DNA of 64,000 nucleotides from Aphelocoma coerulescens. Taxonomy: Eukaryota; Chordata; Aves; Passeriformes; Corvidae. This document shows, piece after piece, positions 14,434 through 21,230 of the stretch. Positions within the stretch are counted from its first letter, which is position 1. The number at the start of each line of letters is the position of its first letter. The stretch covers positions 56,945,109-57,009,108 of the forward strand of contig NW_027184085.1 of the NCBI RefSeq assembly GCF_041296385.1. The letters run 5' to 3'. The position numbers and the translations under genes were made by a program. The notes beneath the pieces were generated by a model that did not search any database, was not told the DNA's origin, and worked only from the letters and a program-made list of their open reading frames with translations.

Positions 14434-16479
14434 AACACAAAACCAAAACCCAGCCTAATCAAAATCAGTCATAGGGAAACATAATATTCCAACCAAGTTG
14501 TGCATTTTAAAAAGTGTCTTGGCTGCTTCTTTCCCTCCATTTCCTTGAGTTTCTCATTAACATAATCAAGACCCTCACCACCTAGATTCACAGACAATAG
14601 CAAAGACGTGGTACAGGAATGAAATATGATCACAGAACAAAAATCAGCCTTTGGACAAAGGAGACTCATGATTCAGAAGTGGCCCAGGGCCACACTGAAC
14701 TTCAGCTACAGTAACCCAACCCCATTGTGAAGCATCGTTCAACTATTTCAGATGTCCGTTTCACAAAGAAATTCATGAATTGCAAATAAACTTGTACTTA
14801 GAGATTAAACCTTCTGTTCCCCAGAAGTCAGAGTTCTGGCAAACAAAGAACTTCTAGACAGCAAGGGGAAATCTAGATTCCTGCTGGTTTTCACCTCATT
14901 ATACTCTCTAAGGATTTGTGCAGTTAGTTTAAATGTGTGTAAAGGGTGGGTATTGGACTGTCCATGTTAGCAGACTTTTGCAATCCTTTCCCTTTTTTGT
15001 GAAGAAAACTTCATCTGAAAGAGGAGAAAATAGAGCAATGAGAGCTAAAGAAGAAGAGTGGGAAAGAGGAGAAGAGAAGGGAAAAGGAAAGCAAAGTAAA
15101 GACAGAAAATCCTGCCACAAGAGGGTAAAAAATAATTGCCACAAACTCCCGGAGAAAACTGACAAAACACTGAGCTTTAGGGTGTGCAGCACAAGAGTAG
15201 ACAGAGAAGAGTGGAAAAATTACTGAGTGAATAGAGCAAGGAGAGAGTGTGCAAAGGAGAGTAATAGACTATGCCCTGTAACTGTACATCTCCAATTCTC
15301 TCACATAAAGAGATAACCATTATTACTAATTAGAGATAGGAAGCAAAAGCTCAAAGGCTAGGATATGTGCATGAAAAAAATAAGAGAGTAGATTAAATAA
15401 GGTGTTTGGATATGAAAGATAAAGGAAGGACATAAGAAAGACTGCAGGGAAGAATGTGGCATAGGAAAGAGAGTGCCAGCAAAAGAAGAAGGATAAATAA
15501 AAAAGGGCAGAAAAAGAGGCTGAGCAGAAATTGATAGGAGAGTGGGCAGAGAGAGACAGAGAGATGAGCAACAGAATGAACAGGAAGGAGCAAAATCAAA
15601 TTTAAAGTGAGGTGACAGGGACAGCCTTTTGGAAACTTTATAGAGGATCATTTATTTCAGTCATTTTCTGATCAAGCCCTAGGTCAACACACCACACTGC
15701 CTTGAAGACAGACATCAATAAATGGAGTGAAAAAAGAGAAACCAAAGTTTCCATAATGCTCAGGGAGCAACAGGATAACAGTCTTTTAGCTGTAACAGCC
15801 ATGCAGACTTTATGCCAGATTATATTGCCAACAAAGAATGCTGTTTTAAAATATGCAGACTTCCAACAAGGTAAGCCACATATCCACTTACTCCTGGACA
15901 TCACATCAGACACCGTAGAGTGCCACTTCAAGATGGAAAGAAAAGTAAATGTCAGCTCCCTTCTTATAAATAAAAATGTAGCAGGTTCAGTCGTCTTTTA
16001 CCCAGTGATCAGATTTGGGTCCTAGCTAGCTGAAGAGACAGATTGGGCTTGCTCCAAATCCACAAGGTCTTCTTCAAACAGAAAAATCCCTATTTGTGTG
16101 GCATGCAAAATTCCTCATGTCTCAAACTCTCTAATCTAACTGTGCAGCTCAGTTACAGTCTCAGGCACTAGAAAAGAGTATAATGTTTAATTTGAGTTTA
16201 CTGAGTTCTGAAACATTAAAGCCTTTCCTTTATACCAGTTTCAAAACTCTCCCTGCACTGTACTTTGCTACTTTGTATCCACAGCATTCTCTAAAAGGAG
16301 ACTAATCAGTTTACTGCTTTGCCCAGTGTTTGGGTTTTCTAATCATCATTATTTTTTAACCTTGCCTGGCCATATACTTATTTTAGATTAGGACATCAAA
16401 AACACTCCTTGCCCCACCTCTCTGTCCCCACACTTCCAATTTGAGCTGTTTCAGTGACTTTGATTTGTTTTTCCTTTCC
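14433..16479. other. noncoding stretch with a purine-rich section
   Basis: No gene recognised. The several 60-110 codon frames on the minus strand at 14.9-15.65 kb are Leu/Ser/Phe-rich because the complementary strand is purine-rich. Confidence 0.55.
15004..15610 (+). repeat. Purine-rich (A/G) strand-biased region
   Basis: About 600 bases in which the plus strand is dominated by GAA, GAG, AAG and GGA runs. The densest parts are roughly 15,045-15,095 and 15,405-15,580. There is no regular repeat unit. No protein is implied: the frames that cross it on the minus strand simply read polypyrimidine. Confidence 0.7.
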
Positions 16480-16489
16480 CAAGGAGAGA

Positions 16490-17330
16490 ATTAGTGTAAA
16501 ACAAGGAGGAAGTGAATAGGCTATGTAGTATTGAAGGAAATGAGCAAGAGATCAAGAGGTTACTCTCAGAGATGCTACAATCTCTCAAACTTCCACTTTA
16601 CTGGAGATGCAGGAGGACTTGGAACAAGTAGTCAAGGATCTGTTGAACATGAAGGCTAGAAGCTGGTCACTGCCCATAGTGGGAGGAAGGCAAAAACTTG
16701 ACAAGTAGGACTAGAACATTTTATGACAGATATGAAGCCCTACAACTAGAAGGACAGTCAACTGATAAGAGGGATGAAGGTCCTTCTGGGATGAAGGGCC
16801 CACTCAAGGCAACGCAATCTAACCTGCCTTCATGAACTTCTCTGTTAAGAGAAAAGAAGGGTAGTTGTCAGAGGTGGCTCCCTTCTAATGGAAGGGAGAG
16901 CCCAATATGCAAGCCTGACCCAACCAACAGGAAAGTCTTCTCCCTCCCTGGGGGTCAAGTAAGAGATATTACTAGAAAGCTCTCCAGCCCAGTAAGGCTC
17001 TTTGATTGTTGTTGGTTCTTCAAGTCAGTGGTGATAAGATAACAAAGAGACAATCAAAATGGATATCAGGGCCTTAGGATGATTGGTTGAAGAATCAGGA
17101 GCACAAGTAGCATTTTCCTTGATTGTTCCAGTAGTAGGAATAATATTGAAAGGAACAGGTAGATCCATCAGGTCAATGCATGGCTCTGAGGTTGGTGTCA
17201 CTGGAAAAATTTTGGAGTTTTTGACCATGAGGTAAGCTTTACAATATTTGGTTAATGGCACCTGATGGGATGAACCTTTGCCAGAGGGGAAAAAGGGTTC
17301 AAACACAGGAGGCGGTGGGGCTCATCGACA
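16490..17330 (+). pseudogene. CR1 ORF1 remnant (coiled-coil and esterase-like region)
   Basis: Translating across frameshifts gives a heptad-like N-terminal piece near 16,520-16,620, then the 'RRVVV.GGSLL' block at about 16,857-16,890. This corresponds to the conserved 'VVVVGDSLL' nucleophile motif of the CR1 ORF1 esterase domain, here with the Asp changed to Gly. Further on, an 'SGAQVAFSLIVPV' block near 17,095-17,135 matches the central esterase strand. In intact CR1, ORF1 encodes an RNA-binding/esterase protein of the retrotransposition particle. Several in-frame stops make this copy dead. Confidence 0.65.
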
Positions 17331-17469
17331 AAGCTTTAAATTAGGTTTAAAGGGGGAATGGACAAATCAATGCTTGCCAGAGCCATAGGAAGTCACACCA
17401 AAACTTGAAGGAGGGAGTGCCAGCGGGATCTCTCACACTGCTCCAGGTGTCAGCTACAATGGACCACAC

Positions 17470-18060
17470 CTAAAATGTTTCTACACCAATGTGCGCTGTG
17501 TGAGGAACAATAAAGAGGAGCTTGATGCTTTGGCCTGGTCTCAGAGATTTTACATCACTGGAATAAGTGAAACCAGGCAGGATGAGCCCTGTGACTGGAG
17601 TGCCATGTTGGACGGTCACAGGCTCTTCAGGAGGGACAGGCAGGGCAGGAGAGGTGGAAGGGCTGGAACGTACGGAGCCTGAAGTTGGCGATGGCAGGGT
17701 GACAGTGTCTGAGTAGGGATTAAGGGACACACAAATAATGCAGGTGTCATCGCAGAAGTCTATGGACAATGATGCCAGTGAATTACTCTTTGAGAAATTA
17801 AGGGACACCTTCAAAACAACTGCTCTTGTCTTTATAGGAACATCAATGTGCCAGATGTTAACAGGGAGCATCACACAGCTGGCACAAGCAAGTCCTGAAT
17901 AGTCCTATAACATCTCGATGAAAACTTCAAGGTATAGTTACTAAGGGAGGCAACTAGGAAAGGTGCCTTCCTTTGCCTTGATTTGTTGCTTGTTAAGAGA
18001 CAGGGTCTCATGTGTGAAGATTTGTGGCCATCCTGGCCACAGCAACCATGAAGCAATCAA
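17470..18060 (+). pseudogene. CR1 ORF2 endonuclease-domain remnant
   Basis: The segment 17,491-17,682 reads as the N-terminal part of the CR1 ORF2 AP-like endonuclease. It has the 'N..SM/RNNKEELDAL' opening, the 'ITGISET' block (catalytic Glu in the family) and 'DWSAMLDGHRLFRRDRQGR'. After an interruption near 17,680, further fragments occur at 17,835-17,860 ('DVNRE', equivalent to the NLPDV region) and about 17,940-18,010 (equivalent to 'EPTR.GALLDLLLVN'). Frames change at least twice. The endonuclease would nick the genomic target for target-primed reverse transcription; this copy cannot be functional. Confidence 0.75.
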
Positions 18061-18282
18061 GCTTAAAATCTCTGTTGTCATGTTGCGATTCTTGGGACTG
18101 TCTTGTACCAGGCCAGGAGCTCGACACTGATGATCCTTGTGGGCCCCTTCCAATGTAGGATATTCTATGATTCTATGATAAACATGTATAAGTACACACA
18201 ATATACTTTTACATCTGTAATATATAATTATATATTATACATCACTCAAAAGATATGTATGCACAATACATGTTTATCACAT

Positions 18283-18739
18283 TTCAAAGAGGGGCAATGA
18301 AGCTGATGAAGGGGCTGGAGCACAAGTCTTATGAGGAGAAGCTGAGGGAACTGGGGTTCTTTAACCTGGAAAAAAAGGGAAGCCTTATCATTCTCTATAA
18401 CTGCCTGAAAGGAGGTTGTCTTGAGGTGAGTGTCAGTCTCTTCTACCAGGTAATATGTGACAAGGCCAAGAGGAAATGCCCTCAAGTTTTGACACGGAGT
18501 TTTAGATTAGATATTAGGAAAAAATTCTTAATTGATAGGGTTACCAAACATTGCAACTTCCTATGTAAGACTTCCCAGGGAAGTGGTGAAGTTGGCATCC
18601 CTGAAAGTACTCAAGCAACACGTGGATATGGCACTTGAGGACATGGTTTAGTGGTGAATGTGGTGATGGAGCTAGGTTGTTTTTGGACTTGATGATTTAA
18701 GAGCTCTTTTCCAACCTTAACTTTTCATGATTCTATAGA
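18283..18739 (+). mobile_element. CR1 LINE 3' end
   Basis: A second plus-strand CR1 3' end about 100 bases after the first. It starts at the 'aggggcaatgaagctg' block, runs through 'gctgagggaactggggttc' and 'agattagatattaggaaaaa', and ends in 'catgattctatag'. It belongs to the same general subfamily type as the copy at 6.5-7.2 kb. It is non-coding. Confidence 0.9.
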
Positions 18740-18992
18740 ACTGACCATGTACATTTATGAGTTACTCCTCAGATTGTTCCATTGCCACCCTTGCATATCT
18801 TCCTTGGTGATGGTTGCACTGAATAATCTGATGATTTGAAACCCACCATCAACAGGCCAACAGGCACAGGGTATTTGGGGACACTTTATTAACATGCCCT
18901 GGAGTTCCAAAACTCTGCTTTGAAGTTGAGCACTAAGAACTTGCTTGAGTTAGCGGGAGATCAAAGTAGCTATTCCCATATCCAAAGTAAAC

Positions 18993-18998
18993 AAAACC
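18993..18998. repeat. Target-site duplication, left copy (AAAACC)
   Basis: AAAACC directly abuts the TGTT end of the left LTR and is repeated exactly at 21,225-21,230. A 6 bp duplication is the size produced by alpha- and betaretroviral-type integrases. Confidence 0.9.
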
Positions 18999-19270
18999 TG
19001 TTACAGTGGGGATACTGCAACACGCCTATATCAAACCAGGAGTCCCGTGGAAAAGAAATATATACGGACGGATTCTTGCTAGATGTTTCAGAGATGTTTA
19101 TTTCCCCAGCCGCATGGCCGGGCTCTGCTGAGGGACTCTTACAGTCGGGACCCGAGGGTCCTTGCCCGCGCAAGGGAACACAAACCAACCAATGGGGAAC
19201 GAGGCTGAGCAGGGGCAGGGAAACCCCGTGCCTCCCTCAGGGCTACATGGCGGGGGAGGAGACCCCAACA
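18999..19270 (-). repeat. 3' LTR of the provirus
   Basis: 272 bp, ending in inverted TGTT/AACA. It differs from the partner LTR at 20,952-21,224 by 13 substitutions and one 1-base indel (hand count, about 5%). On the minus strand it carries an AATAAA (19,102-19,097) and, on the other strand, a CCAAT (19,189-19,193). Ten of the 13 substitutions fall between about 19,111 and 19,172. Confidence 0.92.
19097..19102 (-). terminator. Polyadenylation signal AATAAA in 3' LTR
   Basis: AATAAA on the minus strand about two thirds of the way through the 3' LTR (and at 21,050-21,055 in the 5' LTR). This is where the provirus transcript would be expected to end in R. Confidence 0.55.
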
Positions 19271-19290
19271 TCTCACCCGTTTTATTTTAA
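19271..19290 (-). promoter_or_regulatory. Polypurine-tract-like sequence next to 3' LTR
   Basis: Reading toward the 3' LTR on the minus strand, the last bases before TGTT are A/G-dominated (aaaataaaacgggtgaga). Retroviruses prime plus-strand DNA from a purine tract in exactly this position. The tract is imperfect, with two pyrimidines, so it is decayed or weak. Confidence 0.5.
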
Positions 19291-19482
19291 TAAAAGGAGA
19301 TTGAAGACAACTGGATAACCATAACAAGAACAGTTTCAAAACAAAACAAGCCACCCTCCTGAGTCTTTAAATGTCCAAACAGATTCTGTGGAACATCTTA
19401 GGGCTGACAGAAGGGAGACAGAACTCTCTGGACATGCTTGTGGGGAAACTGAGGCAGGAGAGGGTTTCTTCCCTCCCCCTTT
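19291..19482 (-). other. 3' untranslated segment between captured frame and PPT
   Basis: About 190 bases with no frame and no retroviral homology that I recognise. It may be 3' UTR of the captured host mRNA or residual viral 3' sequence. There is no poly(A) run, which argues against a simple processed pseudogene having landed between two LTRs. Confidence 0.5.
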
Positions 19483-20313
19483 TCATCCCCCCATCGGCAT
19501 CGGAGAGGAATTGTAGGGAAATGGAACTGTATAAGGAAGCCATGGAGTGAAAAACGGATTAGGAATAAACTGGGGATAGGGTAAACTTAGGAAAGGGTTC
19601 ATATTGGGTATAGGGTAAAAGGGGAAATTAGGCTGTGGGTAGGGAAATTGCTGGAGTGGATATTGTTTATAATTTTGTGCATAACGGCTGCCTTTGACGG
19701 GAATACCTCCAGGCCCAGTAACATTCACTGCTTGTAAACCCTTCTTTCCTTGAACTATATCAAATTGAACAACTTCCCCATCTCCTACACTTTGCAGGTA
19801 ATTTTTAGGGTTATTCCTTTTAATGGCAGTTCTATGGATGAATAAATCTTCCCCTGTATCATCTCGTGTTATAAATCCATAGTTGTTTTTTACATTGTAC
19901 CATTTCACAGTTCCTGTGATTTTCGTTGCTAGAACGTCTCCTGTCACGTGCTTGCGTGTCTGTCGTGGGTGCCGGTCCCGCGTGGCCGCCGCCTCACTGA
20001 CTCCGACGTCTTGGCCAGGCCCCCGCATTGCGGCTGCTCTGTGCTCTCTGCACAACGCTGCTCCGGTGCGTGTCTGGGCTCTGCGCGGCCCCGCGCTGCC
20101 ATCGCCGCTGGCCCCACACCCCGTGAGCGGCTCCGCTCCGCAAACTCCACGCTGCTTCGAGAGCAGCCTCGTTTCGGCTCGGCGCTGCGCGGCTTCTCGT
20201 GTTGCTGTGGAAACCGCCGCTTCTCCCTGCATAGGGCTCTCTGAGCCGTATGCACAGAGCGGGCTTCCACGCTGACCTCCACTTCCTGGCTGCTCGTGGC
20301 CCACGGCATCCAT
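19483..20313 (-). CDS. Captured Y-box cold-shock-domain protein (276 aa) in provirus
   Basis: An uninterrupted 276-residue frame starting at an ATG in a strong Kozak setting (GGCGCC-ATG-G). Residues 1-126 are a basic, Ala/Arg-rich region of no known fold. Residues about 127-207 are a complete cold-shock domain of vertebrate Y-box type: GTVKW at 134-138, the RNP1-like NNYGFI at 143-148, the RNP2-like DLFIH at 156-160, and SVGDGE and NVTGPGG further on. The nucleic-acid-stacking residues W138, F147, F158 and H160 are all kept. By eye about seven in ten positions match the vertebrate YBX consensus; the AIKRNNP and PVKGSRYA blocks look closest to germ-cell YBX2/FRGY2. Residues 215-276 are a tail with 18 Pro, 8 Phe and 7 Tyr, unlike the basic/acidic repeats of host proteins. 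The frame is intronless, consistent with capture from spliced mRNA. Binding of single-stranded RNA or DNA is expected from the family; the role in the element is unknown. An internal start at M96 (181 aa) is possible. Confidence 0.85.
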   Translation of the reverse strand: MDAVGHEQPGSGGQRGSPLCAYGSESPMQGEAAVSTATREAAQRRAETRLLSKQRGVCGAEPLTGCGASGDGSAGPRRAQTRTGAALCREHRAAAMRGPGQDVGVSEAAATRDRHPRQTRKHVTGDVLATKITGTVKWYNVKNNYGFITRDDTGEDLFIHRTAIKRNNPKNYLQSVGDGEVVQFDIVQGKKGLQAVNVTGPGGIPVKGSRYAQNYKQYPLQQFPYPQPNFPFYPIPNMNPFLSLPYPQFIPNPFFTPWLPYTVPFPYNSSPMPMGG

Positions 20314-20500
20314 GGCGCCTGCGGCGTCGCTCCCTCACTCGCGGCCGGGTGGCCGGGGACCACGAGACAGGGATGGGGTCCGCGGTAAGGCGCGCACTCC
20401 TGAGGGGGCCAGGCACATCCAGCGCAGGCACCTCCGCTGGCACGGCTGCAGTCATACACTCCCGGGATGGCAGCCGCGCGGTCTCGGCCACGGGATAAGT
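19920..20500. other. CpG-island-like segment inside the provirus
   Basis: By hand count about 65 CpG dinucleotides in roughly 580 bases, in a window that is otherwise AT-rich and CpG-poor. It covers the region encoding residues 1-130 of the cold-shock protein and the sequence just upstream. The edges are sharp. The upstream edge near 20,480-20,520 probably marks the viral/host junction, because Y-box genes have GC-rich 5' UTRs and first exons. Such CpG density is unexpected in an old, methylated retroelement. Confidence 0.75.
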
Positions 20501-20815
20501 ATGATCTTCTGCTTTAGGGGTAATGGGACCATACAAATGCTCCTCAAGAGCTTCGCTGATTACAAAGGATCCACGGACAGCTTCTATCGCTCGTCCATCC
20601 CTTAGCTTATCACAGATCTCGTTCCAGAAACACTCCTGATAATATCCAGGAGGTCCGATATCAAAAAGTAAGTCTCGAGAAATACAGGGGAACCCTTTGA
20701 AAAGCCAGATAAAAAAGTGTTCAAGATCTCCCGGTTCCAATACTTTTTTGTTTTGTTGTTCAAGGATTCCTTTTACTTCTAGATACATTTTTTTCTGTGG
20801 CTCAGAGAGCCCCAT
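19994..20815 (-). CDS. Truncated gag: matrix-like N-terminus, then read-through into captured DNA
   Basis: The frame opens at an ATG followed by Gly (MGLS...), as expected of an N-myristoylated Gag. Residues about 5-95 have the helical and aromatic pattern of the beta-type retroviral matrix domain: a Leu-rich first helix, '[10 protein letters not shown]' at residues 34-43, and a downstream Trp-containing helix at 62-71. Matrix targets Gag to membranes. No capsid or nucleocapsid follows. From about residue 110 (near 20,490) the composition turns GC-rich and Arg/Ala-rich, and the frame continues 160 residues into the captured segment. There it is out of register with the cold-shock frame by +1, ending at a stop at 19,996-19,994. 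It could express a short Gag-like peptide or be a relic kept because leader and early gag usually contain packaging signals. Assignment to matrix rests on pattern recognition only. Confidence 0.6.
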   Translation of the reverse strand: MGLSEPQKKMYLEVKGILEQQNKKVLEPGDLEHFFIWLFKGFPCISRDLLFDIGPPGYYQECFWNEICDKLRDGRAIEAVRGSFVISEALEEHLYGPITPKAEDHTYPVAETARLPSRECMTAAVPAEVPALDVPGPLRSARLTADPIPVSWSPATRPRVRERRRRRHGCRGPRAARKWRSAWKPALCIRLREPYAGRSGGFHSNTRSRAAPSRNEAALEAAWSLRSGAAHGVWGQRRWQRGAAQSPDTHRSSVVQRAQSSRNAGAWPRRRSQ

Positions 20816-20899
20816 TTCCCACGATTCTTCCATAGTCCAGATATGGAATAGCAAAACAAAACCAAGAAGAGGAATCCAAAGTTTCCAGGGTTTACTCAC
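20816..20899 (-). other. In-frame hydrophobic extension upstream of gag, no early ATG
   Basis: Immediately after an in-frame TGA (20,902-20,900), 28 codons lead in frame into the gag ATG. They encode a hydrophobic stretch (KLWIPLLGFVLLFHIW) resembling a signal peptide or anchor. The only ATG in this extension is at 20,833, after the hydrophobic part, so translating it would require a non-AUG start such as the GTG at 20,899 or splicing. It may be chance, or an analogue of the glycosylated-Gag leader of gammaretroviruses. Confidence 0.35.
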
Positions 20900-20930
20900 T
20901 CAAAGTCGCTTAGGGATCGGGGATCGTTCT

Positions 20931-20948
20931 GCCCTTAATTCTCCACCA
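20931..20948 (-). promoter_or_regulatory. Primer-binding-site candidate
   Basis: Three bases downstream of the 5' LTR the minus strand reads TGGTGGAGAATTAAGGGC. The TGG start at this spacing is the standard complement of a tRNA CCA end. The first eight bases fit the complement of a tRNA-Ala 3' end (my recollection of tRNA sequences), but the remainder does not, so primer identity is unresolved or the site is decayed. Confidence 0.5.
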
Positions 20949-20951
20949 TTA

Positions 20952-21224
20952 TGTTGCAGTGGGGATACTGCAACACGCCTATATCCAACCAGGAGTCCCG
21001 TGGAAAAGAAATATATATGGACGGATTCTTGCTAGATGTTTCAGAGATGTTTATTTCCCCAGCCTCATCGCCAGGCTCTGCTGAGGGACTCTTACAGTCA
21101 GCACCCGAGCTGCTTTGCCCGCGCAGGGGAACACAAACCAACCAATGGGGAACGAGGCTGAGCAGGGGCAGGGAAACCCCGTGCCTCCCCTCAGGGCTAC
21201 ATGGCGGGGGAGGAGACCCCAACA
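20952..21224 (-). repeat. 5' LTR of the provirus
   Basis: 273 bp, TGTT...AACA, homologous along its whole length to 18,999-19,270. It holds a CCAAT (21,142-21,146 on the plus strand, inverted for the element), an AATAAA (21,055-21,050, minus strand) and an AT-rich TATATATATTT block near 21,010-21,018. Promoter and polyadenylation functions would be here. The exact U3/R/U5 borders cannot be set from sequence alone. Confidence 0.92.
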
Positions 21225-21230
21225 AAAACC
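21225..21230. repeat. Target-site duplication, right copy (AAAACC)
   Basis: Exact match to 18,993-18,998, directly abutting the right LTR end. Confidence 0.9.

Larger units (their letters stand above)
16480..18180 (+). mobile_element. CR1 LINE with ORF1 and ORF2 5' remnants joined to its 3' end
   Basis: A long plus-strand CR1. In order it shows an ORF1 coiled-coil/linker part (from about 16,490, with an 'EVNRL..I' type block), the ORF1 esterase-like part (about 16,855-17,330), the start of ORF2 with the AP-endonuclease domain (about 17,470-18,060), and then directly the 3' terminus ending in the repeated attctatgattctatg at 18,165-18,180. The reverse transcriptase is missing, so there is an internal deletion. 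Frameshifts and stops are frequent. Retention of 5' regions is unusual, because most CR1 copies are 5'-truncated. Confidence 0.85.
18999..21224 (-). mobile_element. Endogenous provirus carrying a captured Y-box gene in place of pol/env
   Basis: A complete 2,226 bp retroviral insertion on the minus strand. In transcription order it has: 5' LTR (21,224-20,952), a TGG-starting primer-binding-like site, a leader, a matrix-like gag start (20,815), a CpG-rich captured segment, a cold-shock-domain frame (20,313-19,483), about 190 bases of 3' sequence, a purine-rich PPT-like tract, and 3' LTR (19,270-18,999). Both ends are TGTT/AACA and are flanked by exact AAAACC duplications, so this is a true integration product and not a chance assembly. 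No protease, polymerase or envelope homology is visible between the LTRs. Such an element would need helper proteins to move. The layout parallels known defective transducing retroviruses that replaced viral genes with a spliced host cDNA. Confidence 0.88.

Noticed and set aside
15326..15651. Overlapping Leu/Ser/Phe-rich frames suggestive of membrane proteins
   Set aside because: They are a translation of a polypyrimidine strand and occur in several registers at once.
17470..17874. 134-codon minus-strand frame
   Set aside because: It is antisense to the CR1 endonuclease remnant and has no domain of its own.
18920..19318. 132-codon plus-strand frame
   Set aside because: It lies mostly in the 3' LTR, antisense to the provirus. 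A parallel frame exists in the other LTR because the LTRs are copies.
19883..20605. Plus-strand frames antisense to the cold-shock gene
   Set aside because: Long frames on both strands are expected in this GC-rich, stop-poor segment. None has a recognisable domain.
18993..21230. Y-box segment as an ordinary processed pseudogene that landed inside an LTR element
   Set aside because: There is no poly(A) tail and I saw no internal target duplication around the segment, and the interior runs from a gag-like start straight into it. Capture by the virus explains the layout better. Sister copies would settle it.
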